DNA of 64,000 nt from Legionella sainthelensi (GCF_900637685.1 NZ_LR134388.1:238501-302500); one strand, 5' to 3'; shown: positions 19,989 to 30,620, counted from the stretch's first letter. Numbers and translations are program-made. Notes: generated by a model not told the origin, from the sequence alone.

Positions 19989-20276
19989 TTAGCGCCAATG
20001 ACCGCCGCCATGCCAACCACCGCCATGCCAACCAGCGCCATGCCAACCGCCACCATGCCAACCGCCGCCATGCCAACCGCCACCATGCCAACCACGACCA
20101 TACCAATTATTGCCCCATCCACCACCCCATCCACCACCCCATCCAGAGTAGTAGTAGTTTGGATAATAACCAGAATTACCACTATAATAGTATCCTCCTG
20201 GGTAAGAGGTGACATAGCAACCATTTAAGAGTAGGGTGGGTACAAGTACTAGAACTGCGATTATCGTTTTTTTCAT
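19989..20276 (-). CDS. Small lipoprotein with GWHGG repeats
   Basis: A 95-residue protein counted from MKKTII (ATG at 20276; an in-frame upstream start at 20294 is less likely). A lipoprotein signal peptide ends in the lipobox LLLNGC, so Cys would be lipidated after cleavage. The mature part starts with Tyr/Gly/Ser-rich SYPGGYYYSG and SGYYPNYYYSG, passes through Trp/Gly repeats and ends in six GWHGG-type units. It is almost wholly Gly, His, Trp and Tyr. The many His suggest metal binding or an adhesive surface layer; this is inference only. Monocistronic, between convergent and divergent neighbours. Confidence 0.8.
   Translation of the reverse strand: MKKTIIAVLVLVPTLLLNGCYVTSYPGGYYYSGNSGYYPNYYYSGWGGGWGGGWGNNWYGRGWHGGGWHGGGWHGGGWHGAGWHGGGWHGGGHWR
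20001..20105. repeat. 15-bp tandem repeat coding GWHGG units
   Basis: Six in-frame 15-bp units (20001-20090) plus a seventh diverged unit, each on the plus strand of the form ACC-NCC-NCC-ATG-CCA. Differences are mostly at the second and third codons (Gly, one Ala). It is a minisatellite inside the lipoprotein gene and may vary in copy number between strains. Confidence 0.9.
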
Positions 20277-20523
20277 GCTCGTTCCATCGGTCAATTATTG
20301 TACTTTAATTATAAGTTATGAATTAAAAATGTACAAAAAGAATAAATTTTGTTTCATTTGAGCTAGGAGCTAAGGAATCATATACGAGCGAGAATTACTA
20401 AAAAGGGTTTTTTGCTGTAACACGATAACTAAAGAAATAATAATTTTGAATTACTGTGCAACTCGTAGTTTGAAGTTTATCCGGTATGAGCTTATAATTT
20501 ATAAAACCTTAAAAAGTTCAGAA

Positions 20524-21258
20524 ATGAAACATTTTTTCTGTATTCTCTTACTTTTTTTTACTATTCAATTTCCTGTGAAGGCAGCTGTTATCATTGGCAC
20601 GCCTATTTATGATCCACCTTATGCAGTCAATGATAAAATGGTTGGTGTTACCGGTCTTGATATTGATGTGATGAATATTATTTGTAGTCGTCTCAAGTGG
20701 GATTGTCATTATGTGTCCATGCACTACTATGATTTATTTGGGGCCTTGGATTCCGGAAAAATTGATTTTGCACTCGGTGCCTTAGTTATTACCCCGGACA
20801 GAGAAGGAAAATATCTTTTTACTTTACCTTATATGATTTCTGAGGGTGGCTTTTTGCTGAAAATCGATAACCCGATTAACAGCATCAATGAATTAGAGAA
20901 TAAACGTATTGGCGTATTACAAGGAAGAGAGTACCTTAATTATTTGTCTCAAAATGAGTTAAATAAATATACTGTTATTGGTTATAAACGACCCGTTGAT
21001 TTAGTAAATGCCTTATATAATAACGAAATAGATGCCTTATTTGGAAACTACTTGACAGTGTTGTATCTCCATTCGCAGTATCCAGAATATAGCAAGGTAT
21101 TAAAGAGCCACTTTAAAGTAGGCAATGGGTTAGGTATTGCTACACTTCCTGCCAACAAAGCGAAGGTGGCGCAAATCAATACAATAATATTGCAGTTTTG
21201 GTCAGATGGTACATTCAATAAATTATATAAATACAATTTTCAATTTATTTCTTATTAG
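20524..21258 (+). CDS. Periplasmic amino-acid-type solute-binding protein
   Basis: A 244-residue family-3 extracellular solute-binding protein. A signal peptide (residues 1-20, FFCILLLFFTIQFPVKA) is followed by IIGTPIYDPPYAVNDKMVGVTGLDIDVMNIICSRLKW, the usual ligand-binding beginning; ALGALVITPDREGKYLFTLPYM is the second diagnostic block. No permease or ATPase gene is adjacent, so it is an orphan that may serve a distant ABC importer or act as a sensor. I chose the ATG at 20524 because it begins the signal peptide; the frame is open upstream to 20446. Confidence 0.85.
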   Translation: MKHFFCILLLFFTIQFPVKAAVIIGTPIYDPPYAVNDKMVGVTGLDIDVMNIICSRLKWDCHYVSMHYYDLFGALDSGKIDFALGALVITPDREGKYLFTLPYMISEGGFLLKIDNPINSINELENKRIGVLQGREYLNYLSQNELNKYTVIGYKRPVDLVNALYNNEIDALFGNYLTVLYLHSQYPEYSKVLKSHFKVGNGLGIATLPANKAKVAQINTIILQFWSDGTFNKLYKYNFQFISY

Positions 21259-21432
21259 GTTCTCCTCTATTTTTTGTGGGTTCCTGGTACCTGATTTTCA
21301 ATTTTCCTAGCGAACGTATTTTGTTAGCGAAGTAAAGAGTTGAAACCCTGGATTCATTTTCAATGAATATCTATTTGAGCAGATTTGTTGTAGCATTAAG
21401 TGTTTTGGTTAAATTTGAAGTTAAACGTTGTG

Positions 21433-22656
21433 ATGGACATTACAATCAGTCTGAGTTCACAAAAGTGGATAAAAAAATATTTACTTGCCAGCGGTGTACG
21501 ACGAAATAAAATCTTACCTTCTACTTCTATAAAGTTTAAAGCTTTAATTGCATGGTTAAGCATTAATCCAATTCAGTCATTTGAAACGTCTAAAAAAAGT
21601 CAAAAGATAGAATTTATTCTTGTCTCTCTACAAACAGAGTTTTTGTGTGATTTAGCCCTATCTATGAAAGGTGAGTGTGAAAGAATAGAGAAAAGAGATA
21701 ATAATGATTCCTCTGCAATGAGCAAGACCAAATTTCTTTTTCTCACGTCAGCCGGAATTTTAGTCACTGCGTGCCAAGGTTTTGATGGTGTTGTAACCAT
21801 GTTGAGTGTGTTTGCTATGTCACCTTCAATTGTGCTAGGGATAGGACTTGCTTTTATTTTGCTCTCCATTATTGTTTTTTTGGGAGTTGACTTAGTTAAG
21901 GTGTCTAATGCTTTGGGCGTTAAACTAAGTGAGTATAAATTATTAGATGCTTATCTATCCCAATTACAAAAGATCAAGGCAATTAGGAAGAAAATTAACA
22001 GCTATACTCTTGTAGCGATGTCACAAGAAGATTTGCAACAGTTGGAATTAATACTCTCTATCTTGCAGAAACGTTTAATGTTTCTTGCCGGAGCCAGTAA
22101 GCAATTTGATGAGGCCTTAAATAGCAAGAATGTACAAATGATTAAGACTGCTCTTTCTGGAGTATCGGGACTGTTTTTCTTTGGTGGTGGTTTTTTTGCA
22201 GGGCAATCTGTTGCTCTTTTTATTTCAAGCCTTGTTTGGGATTCGGTACTCCCGACTTTTTGGCCGATAATTGTTTTTAGCGTGCTTGTGGGATTGGCCG
22301 CACTCAGCATTTATTGGTATGTTGAGCGTCCGGGATTGGAAAAATTAGTGACTAATTGGTTTGGATTGAATGAGGAAAAAGTACAGCGATTATGTGATAA
22401 AAACGCGTTGGAAATAGAAGCAAAGAAATTAGCAAGTTTAAAAGAAAAAGTGATTGGTACAGCAAGAGTCACTGAAAGACTTGCTCAATTAGAGCATCGA
22501 ATCAATAGGTGCGAACGACCCTTGACTTCAAATACAACTCAAAATAAAGCGGTGGGGGATCTGCGAGTAAGTACCAATTTTTATTCTTTTCTTAAATCCT
22601 CAGTTTCACCTGTTGTTCGTGAAAATCAAGAAATCATGTCCTTGGGTGTCGTTTGA
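21433..22656 (+). CDS. Membrane protein of unknown function, possible effector
   Basis: Not recognised. About 407 residues from the ATG at 21433 (a GTG at 21400 is also possible; no strong ribosome-binding site decides). It has an N-terminal polar domain of about 100 residues, a hydrophobic pair at about residues 100-155, a helical linker with possible coiled coil (VKLSEYKLLDAYLSQLQKI onward), a second hydrophobic pair at about 245-305 rich in Gly/Phe, and a charged coiled-coil-like tail. Two hairpins of membrane helices with cytosolic domains are common in Legionella vacuole-membrane effectors, but no motif proves that. It stands alone, followed by the converging hda. Confidence 0.6.
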   Translation: MDITISLSSQKWIKKYLLASGVRRNKILPSTSIKFKALIAWLSINPIQSFETSKKSQKIEFILVSLQTEFLCDLALSMKGECERIEKRDNNDSSAMSKTKFLFLTSAGILVTACQGFDGVVTMLSVFAMSPSIVLGIGLAFILLSIIVFLGVDLVKVSNALGVKLSEYKLLDAYLSQLQKIKAIRKKINSYTLVAMSQEDLQQLELILSILQKRLMFLAGASKQFDEALNSKNVQMIKTALSGVSGLFFFGGGFFAGQSVALFISSLVWDSVLPTFWPIIVFSVLVGLAALSIYWYVERPGLEKLVTNWFGLNEEKVQRLCDKNALEIEAKKLASLKEKVIGTARVTERLAQLEHRINRCERPLTSNTTQNKAVGDLRVSTNFYSFLKSSVSPVVRENQEIMSLGVV

Positions 22657-22679
22657 AACCTCAAGCATGAGGAGATTCA

Positions 22680-23372
22680 TTAAATATTTAAAATATTTTT
22701 TACAAAGGGAATCGTTATTTTTCGTTGTGCTTCGAGAGATGCATCATCCAGACGATTAAGTATATGATGTAGATCATGCATATTTCTTGAGCACCTATTA
22801 AGTAGAAATTGACCAACGCTCTCTGGTAAATCAAAGCCTCGTTTTAATGCATGGTGTTTTAACGTATTAATTTTATCTTCATCATCGAGCTCCATTAGTT
22901 GAATGACTAAACCCCAGCTTAATCTGGAACGTAAATCTGCAAGTTTAATCGGAATGGTTGCCGGTGATTGATTCCCAGAAATAATTAAAATATTTCTCTC
23001 TGTATCTTTAACTTTATTATACAAATGAAATAAAGCTTCTTCCCAAATAGAGTCTGTAGCAATAATATGAATGTCATCAATACAGATTAATGTTTGATCT
23101 TCAATTCCTTCTATAGTTTGTGGTCCCCACTCTTTAAGAAGGGTCAAAGGAAGATAGATAGCTGATTGAGTTGAGTTAACTTCTTGGCAACATGCTTGTA
23201 ATAAATGTGATTTGCCACTTCCTGAAACACCCCAGAGATAAAGTAAGCGATTTTCTCTGTAATGGAGCATGTTTTCCAGTTGTTGTTGCAGCAGCCTATT
23301 ATTTCCCCAATTAAAATCCTCTAGGCTTGCTTGATCATTCAATTTTATTGCTAAAGCTAACTGCTTATTCAT
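22680..23372 (-). CDS. hda: DnaA-related inactivator Hda
   Basis: A 230-residue AAA+ protein like DnaA domain III, without the DNA-binding domain. Walker A GVSGSGKSH, Walker B LICIDDIHII and the DLRSRLSWG arginine region are present. Hda with the DNA-loaded sliding clamp stimulates ATP hydrolysis on DnaA after initiation, preventing over-replication. The N-terminal clamp-binding motif is represented by QLALAIKL. It overlaps the upstream pgsA-like gene by 4 bp (ATGA), so it is the second gene of a two-gene operon. Confidence 0.93.
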   Translation of the reverse strand: MNKQLALAIKLNDQASLEDFNWGNNRLLQQQLENMLHYRENRLLYLWGVSGSGKSHLLQACCQEVNSTQSAIYLPLTLLKEWGPQTIEGIEDQTLICIDDIHIIATDSIWEEALFHLYNKVKDTERNILIISGNQSPATIPIKLADLRSRLSWGLVIQLMELDDEDKINTLKHHALKRGFDLPESVGQFLLNRCSRNMHDLHHILNRLDDASLEAQRKITIPFVKNILNI

Positions 23373-23929
23373 TTTGACATTTCTTTTTTAGGGCAGGCTT
23401 TTCTACCCCAGGTCCAAAGATAATCAATGTAGGTAATTGCTGTGGTTGCAGTCGTCAAACAGATCAACGTGGTCGATAGATAGTTAGGAAAAGGAAAATA
23501 AGCTAATTCAAAGAGGCATGAAGTCACTAAAGTGAGTTGCAATGCAGTATTGACTTTGCTCAAAACGGTAGGTTGAAATTCTAGTTTTTGGCGAATAAAG
23601 TGGTACCATGCTACCACCCCAAGAGAAATAGTTAAATCTCTAAGAAAGACTAATGCAACTAACCACCAAGGTAGTATGCCGATTAACGCTAATGAAATGA
23701 AGCTGGAAGCGATTAATAGTTTATCGGCTAAGGGATCGACAAAAGAGCCAAAAAAACTTTGCCAGTTAAAGCTTCTTGCTAAGAAACCATCTAAACCATC
23801 ACTAAGACCAGCGAGAATAAATAAATAAAAAGCGATAACATATTCATGACGGTATAAGTAGAATAAAAAAGGAACGATTAATATTAAGCGCAACAAAGTA
23901 AGCGCATTTGGTATGTATTTTAATATCAT
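23369..23929 (-). CDS. CDP-alcohol phosphatidyltransferase, PgsA-like
   Basis: A 186-residue inner-membrane enzyme with the complete CDP-alcohol phosphotransferase motif: DGFLAR, eight residues, G, three residues, DPLAD (DG-x2-AR-x8-G-x3-D-x3-D), in helix 2-3 region. It transfers a phosphatidyl group from CDP-diacylglycerol to an alcohol; size and motif suggest phosphatidylglycerophosphate synthase, though a second pgsA may exist elsewhere, so I leave the symbol blank. About six hydrophobic helices. Coupled to hda by a 4-bp overlap. Confidence 0.88.
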   Translation of the reverse strand: MILKYIPNALTLLRLILIVPFLFYLYRHEYVIAFYLFILAGLSDGLDGFLARSFNWQSFFGSFVDPLADKLLIASSFISLALIGILPWWLVALVFLRDLTISLGVVAWYHFIRQKLEFQPTVLSKVNTALQLTLVTSCLFELAYFPFPNYLSTTLICLTTATTAITYIDYLWTWGRKACPKKEMSK

Positions 23930-24052
23930 AGGCCATACGATAATGTAGTTATCCCTTATGCCGTCCTTAAGTAATTGTAGGGACTAGCTGGTGAAGGGAA
24001 TATGTTATTTGCCAAATAGTAAGGTCTAGTGTATACAATACTTAGAGTTCTG

Positions 24053-24328
24053 TCACTTATGTTTCTCTTCATTTTTACGATACACAATAACCGTGTTACC
24101 GATCATTTGTATCAATTCAGCCTTCAATTGATGACATAATTCATGAGCCATACTAAGTCGGTCTTCTTTTTCTGCGCCATTTATTTTTACTTTAATGAGC
24201 TCATGGGAAAGTAAGGCAACATCCGTTTCCGCAATCACTGCTTCAGTTAAGCCCTTGGCACCAAGAAGAACAACTGGTTTTAAATGATGCGCTTTTGCTT
24301 TAAGTGATTTTTTCTGTGACGTATCCAC
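24053..24328 (-). CDS. yhbY: YhbY family CRM-domain RNA-binding protein
   Basis: A 91-residue CRM-domain protein. Seen: LKAKAHHLKPVVLLGAKGLTEAVIAE with the family's G-x-x-G-like loop, and HELIKVKINGAEKEDR. YhbY binds pre-50S ribosomal particles in E. coli. It is divergent from rlmE with about 140 bp between them, the arrangement usual in gammaproteobacteria. Confidence 0.93.
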   Translation of the reverse strand: MDTSQKKSLKAKAHHLKPVVLLGAKGLTEAVIAETDVALLSHELIKVKINGAEKEDRLSMAHELCHQLKAELIQMIGNTVIVYRKNEEKHK

Positions 24329-24468
24329 TATAATAATCCTAAATATCTTCCAATTAACCTAAGTCATTTGGAGGGTAAATGATAAAATGGCAAATTATTG
24401 CACGTTTTGCTGGGAAAAGGTAGTGAAATTCAGTATCATAATACATATTGAAATCTTTATAAAAATTT

Positions 24469-25089
24469 ATGAAGCGTACTAAAAGCAGTAAACGCTGGTT
24501 GCAAGAACACTTTGATGATGTGTATGTAAAGAAAGCGCAAGCAGAGGGTTATCGCAGTCGTGCAGTATACAAATTAAAGGAAGTAGATGATAAGGAGTCA
24601 TTACTTAAACCAGGAATGACAGTAGTCGATCTTGGCGCAGCTCCAGGAGGATGGACGCAGTATGTTTCTGAGCAATTGAAAGGCAGTGGACATATTATCG
24701 CTTTAGATATCTTACCCATGGATGCTTTGCCTGATGTCCATTTTATTCTTGGTGATTTTCGAGAAGAAGAAGTATTCCAAAAATTAATAAATTTGATTCC
24801 TGAACGCAGTGTAGACTTGTTATTATCAGATATGGCCCCAAATATGAGTGGAAGTAAAGCAATTGATATTCCGCGTGCAATGTATTTGGTTGAGCTGGCT
24901 TTTGATTTTGCTGAAAAAATGTTAAAACCTGGTGGAGCCATGTTAACTAAAGTCTTTCATGGTTCAGGTTTCGATGATTTAGTAAAACAAGCGAGGTCTT
25001 CTTTTGAAAAAGTAGTCATCCGTAAGCCATTGGCTTCACGTGCTCGCTCAAAAGAAACCTATTTGCTGGCAAAGGGATACAATTTATAG
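24469..25089 (+). CDS. rlmE: 23S rRNA 2'-O-ribose methyltransferase RlmE (FtsJ)
   Basis: A 206-residue S-adenosylmethionine-dependent enzyme that methylates U2552 of 23S rRNA in the assembled large subunit. Motifs: SAM site [37 protein letters not shown] and the C-terminal [10 protein letters not shown], supplying the K-D-K-E catalytic tetrad. It leads the rlmE-ftsH-folP-glmM-tpiA-secG cluster and is 67 bp before the ftsH start. Confidence 0.96.
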   Translation: MKRTKSSKRWLQEHFDDVYVKKAQAEGYRSRAVYKLKEVDDKESLLKPGMTVVDLGAAPGGWTQYVSEQLKGSGHIIALDILPMDALPDVHFILGDFREEEVFQKLINLIPERSVDLLLSDMAPNMSGSKAIDIPRAMYLVELAFDFAEKMLKPGGAMLTKVFHGSGFDDLVKQARSSFEKVVIRKPLASRARSKETYLLAKGYNL

Positions 25090-25156
25090 TAACTTTATGA
25101 TCTAATAATTTTGATTGCACAATATAAAGCAGTTCGTCACTAACGAGGTTAATACT

Positions 25157-27082
25157 TTGAACGACATGGTTAAGAATTTATTTTTATGGCTGATTATAGC
25201 AATAGTGCTTGTTTCAGTTTTCAGTAATTTCGGCCCTCGAAACTCGGTTGCTGAGAAACTTTCTTACAGCCAGTTTTTGAAAGAAGTTGATCAAGGTATG
25301 GTCAATTCAGTCACTATTGAAGATGATAAAATCATCAAAGGGATCACCAAAAATAACAAACGTTTTGTAACTTACATGCCGATGCAAGATAATGCACTAC
25401 TTGGTGAATTGTTAAAAAGTAAAGTTGATGTAAGTGGTCAGGAAAAACAACAAGAAAGTTTCCTCCTGCATTTGTTTATCAACTGGTTTCCGATGTTGCT
25501 TCTCATTGGTGTTTGGGTCTTTTTTATGCGCCAAATGCAAGGAGGTGGTGGCCGCGGTGCGATGTCTTTTGGCAGATCGCGTGCACGTTTGCTGGGTGAA
25601 GATCAAGTCAAAGTTACTTTTGCAGATGTAGCTGGGGTTGATGAAGCAAAAGAAGAAGTTAAAGAATTGGTTGATTTTTTGCGTGACCCTACTAAATTTC
25701 AAAATCTTGGAGGACGCATTCCACGTGGGGTACTCCTGGTTGGTTCTCCGGGAACCGGTAAAACGCTCTTAGCCAGAGCTGTTGCAGGCGAAGCTAAAGT
25801 ACCTTTTTTCACTATTTCAGGTTCTGATTTTGTCGAAATGTTTGTGGGGGTAGGTGCTTCTAGGGTTCGTGACATGTTTGAGCAAGCAAAAAAACACGCT
25901 CCTTGTATTATTTTCATAGATGAAATCGACGCTGTAGGACGTCATAGAGGAGCGGGACTTGGTGGTGGCCATGATGAGCGCGAACAAACATTGAACCAAT
26001 TGCTTGTTGAGATGGATGGTTTTGAGGGTAATGAAGGCGTTATTGTTGTAGCCGCAACTAACCGCCCAGATGTTTTGGATCCTGCATTATTGCGTCCCGG
26101 CCGTTTTGACCGCCAAGTTGTAGTACCTTTGCCTGATATACGAGGACGAGAGCAAATATTAAGAGTACATTTGCAAAAAACCCCTGTAGACACTAATGTC
26201 GATGTGATGGCCATTGCTCGAGGTACTCCCGGTTTTTCTGGTGCAGATTTAGCAAATCTTGTCAATGAAGCAGCTTTATTTGCTGCACGAGCTAATAAGC
26301 GTAAAATCAGTATGATGGAGTTGGATAACGCTAAAGATAAAATCATGATGGGAGCCGAGCGACGCTCCATGGTGATGGATGATAATGAGAAAAAGCTAAC
26401 CGCCTACCACGAAGCAGGTCATGCGATTGTAGGTCTATGTGTACCCGAACATGATCCTGTCTATAAGGTATCTATCATTCCTCGCGGACGTGCGCTGGGT
26501 GTGACGATGTTTCTCCCGGAGCAAGACAGATACAGTCATAGTAAACGTCGCCTCGAAAGCCAATTATCTAGCTTATTTGGCGGACGAATTGCCGAAGAAC
26601 TTATTTTTGGTCCTGAAAGTGTGACTACAGGTGCTTCAAATGACATTATGCGTTCTACTGAAATAGCTCGTAAAATGGTTACAACATGGGGGTTATCGAC
26701 TTTAGGACCACTTACTTTTGGTGAAGAGGAAGAGGAAGTATTCTTAGGTCGCTCTATGAATAAACATAAAGAAATGTCAGATAGAACCGCGCAACAAATC
26801 GATGATGAGGTGCGGGCAATTATTGATAGAAACTATAAGCGAGCCAAAGAAATTTTGGTCACTAATATGGATAAACTCCATTTAATGGCTCAAAGCCTAA
26901 TAAAATATGAAACAATAGATTTTCAACAAATCCAAGAAATTATGTCGGGTAAAGAGCCTTCACCACCACAAGACTGGGGGTCATCTAAACCCCTAGATGG
27001 TTCTGAGGTAATCAATAATAATAAATTACCTGAAAAACCAACTGATCCTGAAGTAATAGTAAATCCTGCTGAAGAGCACTGA
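25157..27082 (+). CDS. ftsH: ATP-dependent membrane zinc protease FtsH
   Basis: A 641-residue AAA protease in the inner membrane that degrades heat-shock sigma factor, LpxC and damaged membrane proteins in other bacteria. Seen: two transmembrane helices (residues about 5-24 and 103-122) around a periplasmic domain, Walker A GSPGTGKT, Walker [10 protein letters not shown], the arginine-finger RPGRFDRQV, and the zinc site HEAGH with a distant Asp. I chose the TTG at 25157 because GAGG lies 8 bp upstream; the ATG at 25166 is 17 bp away and the frame is open to 25115. Confidence 0.95.
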   Translation: MNDMVKNLFLWLIIAIVLVSVFSNFGPRNSVAEKLSYSQFLKEVDQGMVNSVTIEDDKIIKGITKNNKRFVTYMPMQDNALLGELLKSKVDVSGQEKQQESFLLHLFINWFPMLLLIGVWVFFMRQMQGGGGRGAMSFGRSRARLLGEDQVKVTFADVAGVDEAKEEVKELVDFLRDPTKFQNLGGRIPRGVLLVGSPGTGKTLLARAVAGEAKVPFFTISGSDFVEMFVGVGASRVRDMFEQAKKHAPCIIFIDEIDAVGRHRGAGLGGGHDEREQTLNQLLVEMDGFEGNEGVIVVAATNRPDVLDPALLRPGRFDRQVVVPLPDIRGREQILRVHLQKTPVDTNVDVMAIARGTPGFSGADLANLVNEAALFAARANKRKISMMELDNAKDKIMMGAERRSMVMDDNEKKLTAYHEAGHAIVGLCVPEHDPVYKVSIIPRGRALGVTMFLPEQDRYSHSKRRLESQLSSLFGGRIAEELIFGPESVTTGASNDIMRSTEIARKMVTTWGLSTLGPLTFGEEEEEVFLGRSMNKHKEMSDRTAQQIDDEVRAIIDRNYKRAKEILVTNMDKLHLMAQSLIKYETIDFQQIQEIMSGKEPSPPQDWGSSKPLDGSEVINNNKLPEKPTDPEVIVNPAEEH

Positions 27083-27110
27083 AATTATGAGCCATAGGTG
27101 AGAGAAGCAG

Positions 27111-27998
27111 GTGGATTCAAAGCAATTTATGAGTTGGTTGAAGCATCAACACCAACTCATGCCAGATAGCCTTCCTGAAAAACCATTAATTATGGGTATC
27201 TTAAATGTTACGCCAGATTCTTTTTCTGATGGAGGCCAGTTTTTATCAGCAAATCATGCATGTGAACATGCATTTCAATTAATTACCCAAGGAGTAGATA
27301 TAATTGATATTGGTGGACAATCCACTCGGCCTGGTGCACAGCAAATATCCGTGGATGCTGAATTAAAACGAGTTATTCCCGTAATTGAACAAATTCGATT
27401 TGATTCAGATATTTGCATTTCTATCGATACAAATAAGCCTGAAGTGATGGAAGCTGCTGTAAATGCTGGTGCTAATCTAATTAATGATGTTTATGCATTA
27501 CGCACCGGTGGAGCACTTGCAATGGCTGCAAAACTTGCAGTACCCATTTGTTTAATGCATATGCAGGGGGAACCTGAGAATATGCAGAATGAGCCTTATT
27601 ATTCAGAAGGTGTACTTCCAGCAATAATAAATTTTTTTAAAGAACGTATTACTGAATGTGAGCGTCAAGGAATAAATCGGCAAAATATTATTTTGGATCC
27701 TGGTTTTGGTTTCGGAAAGCGCGTACAAGATAATTTGCTCTTGGTTAAAAAGCTTGATATTTTTGCTTCATTTGGATTGCCATTGCTTTTAGGTGCATCA
27801 CGTAAGAGCACTATTGGAGTGATACTTGGAAAAGAGGTTGACGATCGTTTAATCGGCAGTATTACAGTGGCTGTATATGCTGCATTGAAAGGCGTTGGAA
27901 TTATAAGAACGCATGATGTCGATGAAACAAAACAAGCATTACATATGATCAATATGATCTGTCATGCGGATGTTCCATTCCCTGGCAGTATCGAGTAA
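27111..27998 (+). CDS. folP: Dihydropteroate synthase
   Basis: The sulfonamide target: joins p-aminobenzoate to the pterin pyrophosphate in folate synthesis. Both family signatures are visible, MGILNVTPDSFSDGG and DIGGQSTRPGA, along with DTNKPEVMEAA, NDVYALR, LDPGFGFGKR and LLGASRKSTIG. The 295-residue length includes a short N-terminal extension. GTG start at 27111. Placed between ftsH and glmM, the standard gammaproteobacterial order; 16 bp before glmM. Confidence 0.96.
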   Translation: MDSKQFMSWLKHQHQLMPDSLPEKPLIMGILNVTPDSFSDGGQFLSANHACEHAFQLITQGVDIIDIGGQSTRPGAQQISVDAELKRVIPVIEQIRFDSDICISIDTNKPEVMEAAVNAGANLINDVYALRTGGALAMAAKLAVPICLMHMQGEPENMQNEPYYSEGVLPAIINFFKERITECERQGINRQNIILDPGFGFGKRVQDNLLLVKKLDIFASFGLPLLLGASRKSTIGVILGKEVDDRLIGSITVAVYAALKGVGIIRTHDVDETKQALHMINMICHADVPFPGSIE

Positions 27999-28014
27999 AT
28001 GAGAGGTAAGTAGG

Positions 28015-29370
28015 ATGAATCAGCGAAAATATTTTGGTACGGATGGTATTCGTGGGCATGTAGGACTATCAAATATTAATCCTGAATTCGTACTAAAGTT
28101 AGGGTGGGCTATTGGACAAGTATTGGCTAATGGACACCGTAAAAAAGTCGTTATAGGAAAGGATACTCGCGTGTCTGGTTATATGTTAGAGTCCGCTTTA
28201 GAGGCGGGCCTATCTGCAGCCGGAGTTGATGTTGCATTATTAGGTCCGATGCCAACTCCAGGCATTGCTTATTTAACACAAACGTTAAGAGCTAATGCGG
28301 GTGTTGTGATCAGCGCTTCGCATAATCTGTTTGAAGATAATGGGATCAAATTCTTTTCTGCAGAAGGTGGAAAGCTACCGGATAGTGTTGAATTAGCTAT
28401 AGAAGAAGAGCTGGAAAAAAAGATGCAAACAGTGCCTTCTGAAAAATTGGGCAAGGCAACTCGAATCAATGATGCAACAGGACGCTATATTGAGTTTTGT
28501 AAATCTACTATCCCATCTCTTACCCGATTATCAGGGTTAAAAATTGTTGTTGACTGTGCTAATGGCGCGACTTATCACGTTGCTCCCAATGTATTTGCTG
28601 AACTTGGCGCCCAAGTTATCTCGATAGCGAATCGCCCTGATGGCTTTAACATCAATGAAAATTGTGGCTCAACATCACCTGAATTATTAAGACAAAAAGT
28701 AATTAGTACGGGAGCCGATATAGGCATCGGTCTTGATGGTGATGGAGATCGCGCCATATTAATCGACTCAGAAGGTAACATTGTTAATGGGGACCAAATT
28801 TTATATATTATTGCCAAAGATAGACACCAGCGTGGTGTATTACACGGAGGAGTAGTTGGAACATTGATGAGTAATTATGGCTTAGAACGCGCTCTTAATG
28901 ATCTAGGTGTCCCATTTATTCGTTCAAAGGTTGGTGATCGATATGTTTTAGAGGCCTTACACAAAAATGATTGGAAAATTGGTGGGGAACCCTCTGGTCA
29001 TATTGTCTGTTTGGACAAAACAACAACAGGGGATGGAATTGTTGCTGCATTGCAAGTACTATCTATGATGGTGAAACAAGGTAAAACGTTACAACAGCTT
29101 ACCCAGGGTATTACTTTATTACCTCAAAGTCTTGTGAATTTCAAAACGAATCATGCAGAGCTTTTAGCAAAAAATCCTCAAGTAATTGAACGAATTAAAG
29201 TTTTAGAAAAAAGTTTAAAAGGTGAAGGGCGAGTTCTGCTTAGACCATCGGGTACAGAACCTCTGCTACGGGTTATGGTAGAAGGCATAAACGAATCTTT
29301 AGTAAAACAATACGCACAAAAGCTTTGTGATGAAATAAGTCAAATTGATGAGCATGAGTTCGTTAAGTAG
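28015..29370 (+). CDS. glmM: Phosphoglucosamine mutase
   Basis: Interconverts glucosamine-6-phosphate and glucosamine-1-phosphate for peptidoglycan and LPS precursor supply. A 451-residue alpha-D-phosphohexomutase with the phosphoserine loop [18 protein letters not shown], the magnesium-binding GLDGDGDRA, the sugar-binding GGEPSGHI and the phosphate-binding [12 protein letters not shown]. The start follows GAGAGGTAAGTAGG closely after folP, so they are surely co-transcribed. Confidence 0.96.
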   Translation: MNQRKYFGTDGIRGHVGLSNINPEFVLKLGWAIGQVLANGHRKKVVIGKDTRVSGYMLESALEAGLSAAGVDVALLGPMPTPGIAYLTQTLRANAGVVISASHNLFEDNGIKFFSAEGGKLPDSVELAIEEELEKKMQTVPSEKLGKATRINDATGRYIEFCKSTIPSLTRLSGLKIVVDCANGATYHVAPNVFAELGAQVISIANRPDGFNINENCGSTSPELLRQKVISTGADIGIGLDGDGDRAILIDSEGNIVNGDQILYIIAKDRHQRGVLHGGVVGTLMSNYGLERALNDLGVPFIRSKVGDRYVLEALHKNDWKIGGEPSGHIVCLDKTTTGDGIVAALQVLSMMVKQGKTLQQLTQGITLLPQSLVNFKTNHAELLAKNPQVIERIKVLEKSLKGEGRVLLRPSGTEPLLRVMVEGINESLVKQYAQKLCDEISQIDEHEFVK

Positions 29371-29488
29371 ATTATTGGATCATACTTAATTCATAACAGA
29401 AAAGCATTTAATAAAAAAAATGCAATAAGACTACACATCTTGGCTGAGTTTGGGTATAGTCCGCAATGGAGAATAAGAGGGTCAATTA

Positions 29489-30238
29489 ATGAGACAGAAA
29501 ATAGTCGCTGGCAATTGGAAAATGAATGGTCAGCTACACCAGGTAGTTCAATTAACCAATGAGATTAAAGAGCTACTGCAATCTGTTCAAAATACCCAGG
29601 TAGTAATTATGCCGCCTTCAATTTATATACCGCAAGTAAAAGACTTGATTGCGGGATGTACTATTGCTTTAGGGGCGCAGAATGTGTATCCAAAAGATTT
29701 TGGCGCTTATACAGGAGAGATATCTGCTCCAATGTTAAAAGATTTTAGCTGTCGTTATATCTTGGTAGGTCATTCTGAGAGAAGACATGGATTTCATGAA
29801 GATGAAAATTTTGTCGCGCAAAAATTCCACCATGTAAAAGAACATGGTATGATACCTGTTCTTTGTGTCGGTGAAACTCTGATTGAGCGTGAAAAAGGAC
29901 ATACGGAACAAGTAATAGCAAATCAATTACTGGCAGTAAGTAAACAAGATAAAAATTGCTTTCGTAATTGTGTAGTAGCTTACGAACCTGTGTGGGCAAT
30001 AGGTACAGGAAAAACTGCATCACCGGAGCAGGCTCAGGAAGTTCATAAATTCATTAGAAAGTTAGTAGCAGAAATAAATGATAGCGATGCAGAACAACTA
30101 CCCCTCCTCTATGGTGGTAGTGTAAATGAAAATAATGCAAAAGCACTATTTTCGATGCCAGATGTTGATGGTGGTTTGGTAGGTGGAGCATCGCTGAACG
30201 CGAAACAGTTTGTGGAAATTGTGAAATGTATCAATTGA
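29489..30238 (+). CDS. tpiA: Triosephosphate isomerase
   Basis: A 249-residue TIM barrel interconverting dihydroxyacetone phosphate and glyceraldehyde 3-phosphate. Seen: NWKMNG (catalytic Lys), GHSERR (His), [14 protein letters not shown] (catalytic Glu and flexible loop) and [10 protein letters not shown]. The gap of about 118 bp after glmM may hold its own promoter. Its end overlaps secG by 13 bp. Confidence 0.97.
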   Translation: MRQKIVAGNWKMNGQLHQVVQLTNEIKELLQSVQNTQVVIMPPSIYIPQVKDLIAGCTIALGAQNVYPKDFGAYTGEISAPMLKDFSCRYILVGHSERRHGFHEDENFVAQKFHHVKEHGMIPVLCVGETLIEREKGHTEQVIANQLLAVSKQDKNCFRNCVVAYEPVWAIGTGKTASPEQAQEVHKFIRKLVAEINDSDAEQLPLLYGGSVNENNAKALFSMPDVDGGLVGGASLNAKQFVEIVKCIN

Positions 30239-30555
30239 TATTAATGATTCATGTAATCGTTGCAGTAGTCTTAATTGGCTTAGTTCTTATCCAGCATGGT
30301 AAGGGCGCTGATATAGGCGCAGCTTTTGGTTCAGGCGCTTCAAATACGTTATTTGGTAGCCAAGGAACTGGAAGCTTTTTATTTAAACTAACGGGTGCTT
30401 TAGCACTAACTTTTTTTGTCACCAGTTTATTGTTATCTTATTTAGTATCCATGCAATATCAAAAAACGGAACAACAAGTAATTCCGCAGCAAACTACTGT
30501 ACCGGCGAATTCGATTCCAGTTCCGATTGATAACAATGATAAAAAGAATAAGTAA
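30226..30555 (+). CDS. secG: Preprotein translocase subunit SecG
   Basis: A 109-residue inner-membrane protein with two transmembrane helices (about 3-22 and 50-72) and the conserved loop [28 protein letters not shown]. It stabilises SecYEG and stimulates SecA-driven export. The tail is polar. Its start lies inside the end of tpiA, and the tRNA-Leu follows 65 bp later, the usual tpiA-secG-leuU-nuoA order. Confidence 0.95.
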   Translation: MYQLILMIHVIVAVVLIGLVLIQHGKGADIGAAFGSGASNTLFGSQGTGSFLFKLTGALALTFFVTSLLLSYLVSMQYQKTEQQVIPQQTTVPANSIPVPIDNNDKKNK

Positions 30556-30620
30556 ATCTTTTTACTATATTTTGTAAAGTAAAAAGAAATGGTTAGACGT
30601 AATAATAAATAAAAAAACAA

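Noticed and set aside
19976..20228. Repeat-derived ORFs in other frames of the lipoprotein gene
   Set aside because: They exist only because the tandem repeat has no stop in any frame; the lipobox frame is the real one.
30557..30586. AT-rich inverted repeat between secG and tRNA-Leu as a terminator
   Set aside because: Nine A/T-rich pairs give a weak stem without a T-run.
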